From: JAJPJX01 sp964568355
Lineage (GTDB): Bacteria > Acidobacteriota > Terriglobia > Bryobacterales > Bryobacteraceae
Assembly: GCA_964568355.1 (NCBI GenBank)
Contig: CAZMRK010000203.1
Coordinates: forward strand, 1 to 10,333
Reading direction: 5' to 3'
DNA: 10,333 bases
The translations under genes were made by a program, and so were the position numbers. The first letter of the stretch is position 1. Every line of letters starts with the position of its first letter. This document shows positions 5,876 through 10,333 of the stretch, piece by piece. The notes beneath the pieces are model-generated. The model was not told where the DNA came from. It did no database searches and worked only from the letters and a program-made list of their open reading frames with translations.

Positions 5876-8800
5876 TCACTTCACAGCGATCGTGGTGCGG
5901 ACGCGCGAGGCGTCGTTGCTCGGGATGCTCTGGTAGACCACGACCACGACGACCTGGTTGCTGGGGGCGACGTTGTCGGGAATCTTGACGTTGATCTGCC
6001 AGACACCAATGAGATTTGGAGCCAAACCCGAATACTGAATGTTCTCAGGCGGGACGAAATCGGTTCCGACGATCACGCGCGGCTGGCTGGCCGTGTTGAC
6101 CTGGCCGGTGGCAACATCGCCATCCGCCGGACCACCGCTGACCGACCCGGGGCCGGTTGCGAACAACTGAATCACAGATCCGCGCGGAGCCGGACTGCCG
6201 GATGAGTTCACACTGTTATCTTCATTCAGCGCCGCCACCTGTCCGGTGCCCGTGCTATCGGCCGCGAACAATCCCGGAGAGGCAACGTTCATCGCCACGG
6301 TCCCGGATCCGAGGATTTGTCCGGTGGAATTTTGAATCACCTGGAGGTCAACCGTTCCGCCGGTAGGGGCGCTACTCGGCATGAGGAAATTGATCTGCCG
6401 CGGTGATACGAAGTAGAGCGGCGCCGCCTGACCGTTAATCAGGACGGAAAGACCGGCCAGGGAGGTCGGGAGAGGAACCGGGTTGGGCAGTTCGTTGAAG
6501 ACCTGCGTATTGGATCCAAACTGGGTCGGATCGCCCGGCTGGCAGACTTGAGTAGAAGTAGGCACCGGGCAAATAGAAGCCACTACACCGGGCGCCAGGG
6601 CTCTGCCGGGCAGAAAGCTGGCGCCATTTACCGCGATTACTCCGGGATAGTAGATGGTCACCCGGCTGCCGGCATCCGCCACAAACAGATCGCCATACTG
6701 ATCCGCGGCGACGGCCAGAGGGTTCGTTCGCGTGGTGATTTGAAGATCCGAAGCAAAGCTGTTTAGCGGCAGGCTGTCGAACTTCGGATAGTGAGCGACA
6801 TGTCCACCAGCGGTATCGGTCACCCAAATCTCACCCGTCTGGGAACTGACGAAGATACCGCGAGGGTTGCGCGTAGAACCCTGGAGAATCACAACGGCGT
6901 GGGCGTCGGCGTTTGGCACACTGCCCGTTTGTCCGAAGATGAGGACGCGGCTGTTCCCGGTATCGGCAACATACAAGCGGCCGTCGGTATCACGAGCGAT
7001 GTGATGCGGCGACGTCATGCGGTTGTCTTCCGGACTGCCGGAAGTGGCCGTGCCAGTGGAACTGAAGTCTGGCTGTCCGAAAACTTTCAGAGCCGGCCGG
7101 CCGTTGTCGCTGCTGGTAAAGGTTCCGTTGGTGGTGGGGAAATAGAGGACGCGATTGAAGGCGGGATCGGACACGAACAGTCCGTTATTGCCCTCAAAGG
7201 CCAGCCCGTAGGGATACGCCATCGTGGAGTTGGAAGGGAGCGCGATTTTCGTAGTGAAATTGCTTTGGCCGAGAACAACATCGGCCTGGGGCAGCGAGGT
7301 CGGATTCGCAAAGGGACTCGGAAAGCGCAAAACCCGTCCATTTCCGCTGTCCGCCACCCAAAGATTCCCGGCAGAATCGATAGCCAGTCCAGAGGGCCGG
7401 CACAAGCTGCCGGCACTGGGCCGGTCGGCATCGTTATTTGGGTAGTTACAAACAGAGTTCGACATATCAGGCTGGCCGATCACCAGGTCGGCACGCGCGC
7501 CTGCCTTAATTGTTCGAACATCCCGGAAACCCAATACACGATTGTTGTACGGATCGGCGATGTAAAGATGAGGAGGATCGGAAGCCTGATCCACGACGAT
7601 GGCCGCGTCAGCCGGGAATCCGCCTGCGTACTGGGTGAGTTTCAGGTCAACCGGATAGCCGGCATCGGTCACGGTGGCATTGGTGGCGCCGAACGGGCTG
7701 GCCGGACGGACAAAGCTGAATTCCTTACCCTCGATCAAATTGATGGCATTGGATTGAAAGCCATCTTGTCCCAGAACGCGGGTAGCGGCGGTGAACGATC
7801 CGTTTTGCTGGGGCCATACCGTAACGCGGTGATTCCCCGTGTCGGCAACGAAGAGTTCAGAGCCGACCATGAGCGCGTTGGCCGGGAATGCGAAGGTCGA
7901 TGCAGTGGGCGAGGTACGTCCCGCATTCAAGGAGGAGTTCACGGTGCCGGTGTTACCCGGCGTAAGGCTGAAGTCGCCATACTGGCCGATTACGGCCGTA
8001 GCCGCAGGCGATGGAAGGGTTGTGGTCTCCTGCCCCCATTGACTGAGGGGCGGGAAGACCAGAATGCGGCTGGCAAACGAATCGACCACTGCGACGTTGT
8101 CGCCAATGACAAACACGCCGGTGGGGGTCGTGAGATCGATTTGGCCGACTACGGTGGGACTGGGTCTGGTTGCACCTACGACGAGTACGCCGAGGACGCG
8201 GGATGCCGACATACCGGATTGCAGCGGCGCTGGATAGGCGAGGACGCGCCCGAGGCTGGGATCGGTGACAAACAAGTTACCAGACGGATCGATCGCCAGG
8301 CTCTGCGGTTGAGAAAAGCGGTCCTTTACCAACACACCGCTGGAGTTGGCCGGGGGTGGAGTTACGGTGGAGGTGAAGTCTACCTGCCCGATTACCATAT
8401 CCGCAGGGGCGGCATTATTGCCGGCTACGAGCGAGCCTGACGGATAACGCAGAATACGGCGGTTCCCAGCATCGGCAAACCACAAGTTACCCTGGCCATC
8501 AAAGACCAAGCCAGCCGCGAGGGCCGTATTGGTTCCCGAAAGTGCAATGGTACTTGCAGTGAGTTGATTCCCCTGATTCGCCGAATTGGAGCTGAAATTG
8601 GTCTGTCCCAGAACGAGGTCGGGGAGAAGGTTGGAATTGGAGAAGGGAGTGGGGAAGCGGAGAATGCGGTTATTCCCCGAATCCACGACGTATAAGTTGC
8701 CGTTTTTGTCCACAGCCAGACCAGTAGGAGACTTAAAGCCCACGATATAGGAGGTGCCGGGACCGCCGGGAAGAGTGGTGTATTTGTCCGGCTGTCCGAT

Positions 8801-9097
8801 TACAAGGTCGGCGGGCTGGCCGTTCCGGAATTGGCTGGAATTCCTCCAGGCGAGGATGCGGTTATTTCCCGTATCGGCGACATAGAGGATTGGCGGACTA
8901 ACACTGGTATCCGCGGCAAGATTTTGCGGTGCGAAGAATTCCCTGCCCTCGACAAAGTTCGGGCTGAATGTCGTGAGCGTGAGCTGCGGCTGACCAAGGA
9001 CGCGCGCGGGGTTCGGGTTCAGAGGAACCTGCGCACGAACACTACTGGCACTCGCAAAGACGACACAGACGGCAATCGAAAGAAATCTAATATGCAT
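5876..9097 (-). CDS. Secreted NHL-repeat beta-propeller protein with C-terminal TIGR03437 domain
   Basis: From ATG 9097-9095 the product is 1073 residues. Residues 1-22 are a Sec signal peptide (MHIRFLSIAVCVVFASASS, cleavage at VRA-Q). About twelve NHL-type repeats follow between residues 50 and 817, each with a core like NLYVVDSGNNRILRFP, and most are linked by a VxGQxxF segment. They should build two beta-propellers. Residues from about 822 to the end match TIGR03437, a C-terminal domain common in Solibacter extracellular proteins (VNGASFLPG, LAGLSVLINGQAAPLYFVSPRQINF in two pieces, VIQLFATGPG). No catalytic motif is visible; a binding or surface role is plausible but unproven. An in-frame TTG 14 codons upstream would place residues before the signal peptide, and the likely promoter lies at that TTG, so the ATG is preferred. 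Cysteine pairs C550/C566 and C843/C852 could form disulfides. Confidence 0.9.
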   Translation of the reverse strand: MHIRFLSIAVCVVFASASSVRAQVPLNPNPARVLGQPQLTLTTFSPNFVEGREFFAPQNLAADTSVSPPILYVADTGNNRILAWRNSSQFRNGQPADLVIGQPDKYTTLPGGPGTSYIVGFKSPTGLAVDKNGNLYVVDSGNNRILRFPTPFSNSNLLPDLVLGQTNFSSNSANQGNQLTASTIALSGTNTALAAGLVFDGQGNLWFADAGNRRILRYPSGSLVAGNNAAPADMVIGQVDFTSTVTPPPANSSGVLVKDRFSQPQSLAIDPSGNLFVTDPSLGRVLAYPAPLQSGMSASRVLGVLVVGATRPSPTVVGQIDLTTPTGVFVIGDNVAVVDSFASRILVFPPLSQWGQETTTLPSPAATAVIGQYGDFSLTPGNTGTVNSSLNAGRTSPTASTFAFPANALMVGSELFVADTGNHRVTVWPQQNGSFTAATRVLGQDGFQSNAINLIEGKEFSFVRPASPFGATNATVTDAGYPVDLKLTQYAGGFPADAAIVVDQASDPPHLYIADPYNNRVLGFRDVRTIKAGARADLVIGQPDMSNSVCNYPNNDADRPSAGSLCRPSGLAIDSAGNLWVADSGNGRVLRFPSPFANPTSLPQADVVLGQSNFTTKIALPSNSTMAYPYGLAFEGNNGLFVSDPAFNRVLYFPTTNGTFTSSDNGRPALKVFGQPDFSSTGTATSGSPEDNRMTSPHHIARDTDGRLYVADTGNSRVLIFGQTGSVPNADAHAVVILQGSTRNPRGIFVSSQTGEIWVTDTAGGHVAHYPKFDSLPLNSFASDLQITTRTNPLAVAADQYGDLFVADAGSRVTIYYPGVIAVNGASFLPGRALAPGVVASICPVPTSTQVCQPGDPTQFGSNTQVFNELPNPVPLPTSLAGLSVLINGQAAPLYFVSPRQINFLMPSSAPTGGTVDLQVIQNSTGQILGSGTVAMNVASPGLFAADSTGTGQVAALNEDNSVNSSGSPAPRGSVIQLFATGPGSVSGGPADGDVATGQVNTASQPRVIVGTDFVPPENIQYSGLAPNLIGVWQINVKIPDNVAPSNQVVVVVVYQSIPSNDASRVRTTIAVK
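6647..9004 (-). repeat. Tandem duplication of a six-NHL-repeat unit within the propeller gene
   Basis: At protein level the propeller region divides into two related halves. Unit 1 begins at residue 32 (ARVLGQPQL, then VEGREF at 49-54, ILYVADTGNNRILAW and ADLVIGQPD). Unit 2 begins 408 residues later at residue 440 (TRVLGQDGF, then IEGKEF at 455-460, HLYIADPYNNRVLGF and ADLVIGQPD). Each unit contains six NHL-like repeats. The order of these otherwise unusual landmarks is the same, so a whole six-bladed module was probably copied in tandem. DNA identity is too low for a recent event. Confidence 0.6.
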
Positions 9098-9139
9098 AGG
9101 GGAAATCCAGGCAGGCGCACGCGGAAAGCGCTCCTCCAA

Positions 9140-9148
9140 AGCATACCA
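9140..9148 (-). promoter_or_regulatory. Possible extended -10 promoter of the NHL-repeat gene
   Basis: The minus strand reads TG-G-TATGCT at 9148-9140, an extended -10 form with four of six consensus bases in the hexamer. Transcription would begin near 9133, giving a leader of about 36 nt to ATG 9097. No Shine-Dalgarno lies close to that ATG. Confidence 0.35.
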
Positions 9149-9151
9149 GAA

Positions 9152-9191
9152 CTGCCGAAGATACGGCAGGCGGGCGGTACCACCTGCCTGC
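9152..9191. repeat. Two overlapping inverted repeats in the NHL/mqnA divergent spacer
   Basis: CTGCCG (9152-9157) and CGGCAG (9164-9169) form a perfect 6-bp dyad with a six-base spacer. A second imperfect dyad, GCAGGCGGG (9166-9174) with CCTGCCTGC (9183-9191), matches at eight of nine positions around an eight-base loop. The two share 9166-9169, so only one can form at a time. They lie just upstream of the NHL-gene -10 candidate on the minus strand. The 159-bp spacer (9098-9256) otherwise holds only the two promoter candidates. Confidence 0.4.
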
Positions 9192-9242
9192 TAATTCAAA
9201 AGGAATTCCAAACAAAGAGTCTCAAATCGCACCGAAGGCGTC

Positions 9243-9251
9243 TGGTACACT
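9243..9251 (+). promoter_or_regulatory. Extended -10 just before the mqnA start
   Basis: TG-G-TACACT carries the extended -10 TG and a hexamer ending five bases before TTG 9257. No Shine-Dalgarno is present, so transcription from about the start codon (leaderless) is the simplest reading. No good -35 is visible. Confidence 0.45.
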
Positions 9252-9256
9252 AGCAT

Positions 9257-10072
9257 TTGGCCCCTCAAGGTTCCAGTTCCCGGCTCAAGGTTTGCGCCGT
9301 CAGCTATCTGAATACGGTCCCGCTGGTTTGGGGAATGCTCCACGGCAAGCAAAAGGGACTGTTTGACCTCACCTTTCGCGTGCCGTCGGTCTGCGCAGAT
9401 CTGGTGGAGCGGGGAGAGGCGGACCTGGGAATCATCCCGTCCATTGAGTTGAGCCGGCAGCGGCTGGGGGTAGTGCCCGGAGTGGGCATCGCTTGCCGCG
9501 GTCCGGTGCGCAGCATTCTGCTCATCTCGAAAGTTCCGGCGGAAGCGATCACGACGCTGGCTGCCGACACGAGTTCCCGGACATCGGTGCAACTGGCGAG
9601 AGTGCTTCTGGCCAAGCGCTTTGGCGCGGAGCCACAGATCCTGCCGCAAGCGCCGGATCTGGTCAGCATGTTGGGCCATGCCGACGCGGCCCTGATCATT
9701 GGAGATCCCGCACTGCGACTGGACCCAGCCTCGCTGCCATTTCATGTATATGACCTGGGGCAGGAATGGACCGAATGGACCGGGCTGCCCATGGTCTTTG
9801 CCGTATGGGCCGGCTCGCCGAAGTGCATCACGGATGAAGTGATCGAGGCGTTTCAGGATTCCTGCCGCTGGGGCATGACGCACTTGGATGACATCGTAGC
9901 GGCTGAGGCGGGCCCCCGCGGCTTCCCCCCGGGGCTGGTACGAGAATACCTGAATTCGAATCTTGTGCTGGAACTGGGGAAGGCCGAGTATCAAGGATTG
10001 GAAACCTACCTTCGCTATGCCAGCAGTGCGCCGGAGAAATCGTGGAGTTTGACACTCCCTAGCAGCCTTTGA
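9257..10072 (+). CDS. mqnA: Chorismate dehydratase, futalosine menaquinone pathway
   Basis: MqnA converts chorismate to 3-[(1-carboxyvinyl)oxy]benzoate, the first step of the futalosine route to menaquinone. The 271-residue product shows the family pattern: VSYLNTVPLVWG (15-26), VPSVCADLVERGEADLGIIPSIE (42-64; read as PSVCADL, RGEADLGIIPS), TSSRTSVQLARVLL (105-118), ALIIGDPAL (145-153) and YDLGQEWTEWTGLPMVFAVW (165-184). MqnD, its relative, has a different N-terminus, which argues against that reading. The only in-frame start before the conserved SYLNT motif is TTG 9257, because TAG (9251-9253) stands two codons upstream. No other mqn gene is within the window. The 3' end carries the promoter of the following tRNA gene. 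The enzyme should be cytosolic; the fold is that of periplasmic binding proteins but no signal peptide is present. Confidence 0.92.
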   Translation: MAPQGSSSRLKVCAVSYLNTVPLVWGMLHGKQKGLFDLTFRVPSVCADLVERGEADLGIIPSIELSRQRLGVVPGVGIACRGPVRSILLISKVPAEAITTLAADTSSRTSVQLARVLLAKRFGAEPQILPQAPDLVSMLGHADAALIIGDPALRLDPASLPFHVYDLGQEWTEWTGLPMVFAVWAGSPKCITDEVIEAFQDSCRWGMTHLDDIVAAEAGPRGFPPGLVREYLNSNLVLELGKAEYQGLETYLRYASSAPEKSWSLTLPSSL

Positions 10073-10078
10073 TTTAAT
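10049..10078 (+). promoter_or_regulatory. Sigma-70 promoter of tRNA-Asn, inside the end of mqnA
   Basis: A perfect -35 TTGACA (10049-10054) and TTTAAT (10073-10078; five of six consensus bases) are spaced by 18 bases. Transcription would start near 10085, about nine bases before the mature tRNA. The -35 and spacer lie within the last mqnA codons and the TGA stop (10070-10072) sits in the spacer's end. This is the best-matching promoter in the window. Confidence 0.7.
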
Positions 10079-10093
10079 GAAAAGACACCTTGC

Positions 10094-10178
<85 letters not shown>

Positions 10179-10182
10179 CCTC

Positions 10183-10284
10183 CTAATTGATCCTCCCCAG
10201 TAGTTGACACCGGCACCACTCGTGCGTCAGCACGACCCCGCCGAACATCCCAAAGAAAACCAACCATTTGCGCCGATCCGGCAT
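10183..10284 (-). CDS. Possible small membrane protein, 33 residues (unrecognised)
   Basis: A short ORF from ATG 10284-10282 to TAG 10185-10183 encodes MPDRRKWLVFFGMFGGVVL followed by a short tail with two cysteines (THEWCRCQLLGRIN). It has a basic N-terminus then one hydrophobic segment of about 13 residues, and roughly three quarters of its codons end in G or C, as expected for a gene here. A TGA stands four codons upstream, and only a weak GAG-like ribosome site precedes the ATG. It is convergent with tRNA-Asn. It could be real or a chance frame; I recognise no family. Confidence 0.25.
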   Translation of the reverse strand: MPDRRKWLVFFGMFGGVVLTHEWCRCQLLGRIN

Positions 10285-10333
10285 TCTGCGTTCTCAAGCC
10301 ACAGAGAGGCGTGACGCGTGCCGGCGCGGCGCA

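Noticed and set aside
6791..8440. 549-codon open frame on the plus strand opposite the NHL-repeat gene
   Set aside because: Its repetitive look mirrors the NHL repeats on the other strand; it has no signal peptide, domain or ribosome site.
10204..10209. Perfect TTGACA after the tRNA gene
   Set aside because: No acceptable -10 is found 16-18 bases downstream and no gene follows on the plus strand within the window.

Overview
The window looks like chromosomal DNA from an Acidobacteriota member close to the Solibacter/Bryobacter group. The clearest sign is the large secreted protein on the minus strand: it ends in the TIGR03437 domain, which was defined in Candidatus Solibacter and is abundant in Bryobacterales. 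High GC content, a Tat-exported NIPSNAP protein, an exported ThuA-like protein and a futalosine-pathway menaquinone gene fit this placement. It is an inference, not a 16S-based assignment. No gene-free stretch exceeds 300 bases, and I see no mobile element, CRISPR array, integrase or phage gene.

Layout. Bases 1-1497 carry two minus-strand genes: an exported DUF3047 protein (TTG start), then an NAD-dependent epimerase/dehydratase cut by the left edge. A 62-bp divergent gap leads to five plus-strand genes (1560-5873): Tat-exported NIPSNAP protein, exported ThuA-like protein, proC, a YmdB-type phosphodiesterase, and a membrane diguanylate cyclase. They meet, two bases apart, a convergent 3.2-kb minus-strand gene (5876-9097) for a secreted NHL-repeat beta-propeller protein. 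A 159-bp divergent spacer with inverted repeats separates that gene from mqnA (9257-10072). A tRNA-Asn with its own promoter inside the end of mqnA follows. The last 150 bases hold only a possible 33-residue minus-strand ORF.

How the genes relate. Most neighbours belong to unrelated pathways: proline synthesis, menaquinone synthesis, nucleotide signalling and exported proteins of unknown role. The ymdB-like gene and the diguanylate cyclase are 8 nt apart and probably co-transcribed, which joins a cyclic-nucleotide phosphodiesterase to a c-di-GMP synthase. The NIPSNAP and ThuA genes are adjacent and both products appear to be exported.

Expression signals are mixed. The DUF3047, NIPSNAP and probably proC genes have Shine-Dalgarno sequences. 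The thuA-like, ymdB-like and mqnA genes have none; instead each has a -10-like hexamer 5-6 nt before the start codon, which suggests leaderless transcripts. I found no clear novel multi-gene system. The most interesting items are the internally duplicated propeller protein, the leaderless-type starts, the YmdB/diguanylate-cyclase pair, and a hairpin occupying exactly the last ten codons of the cyclase gene.
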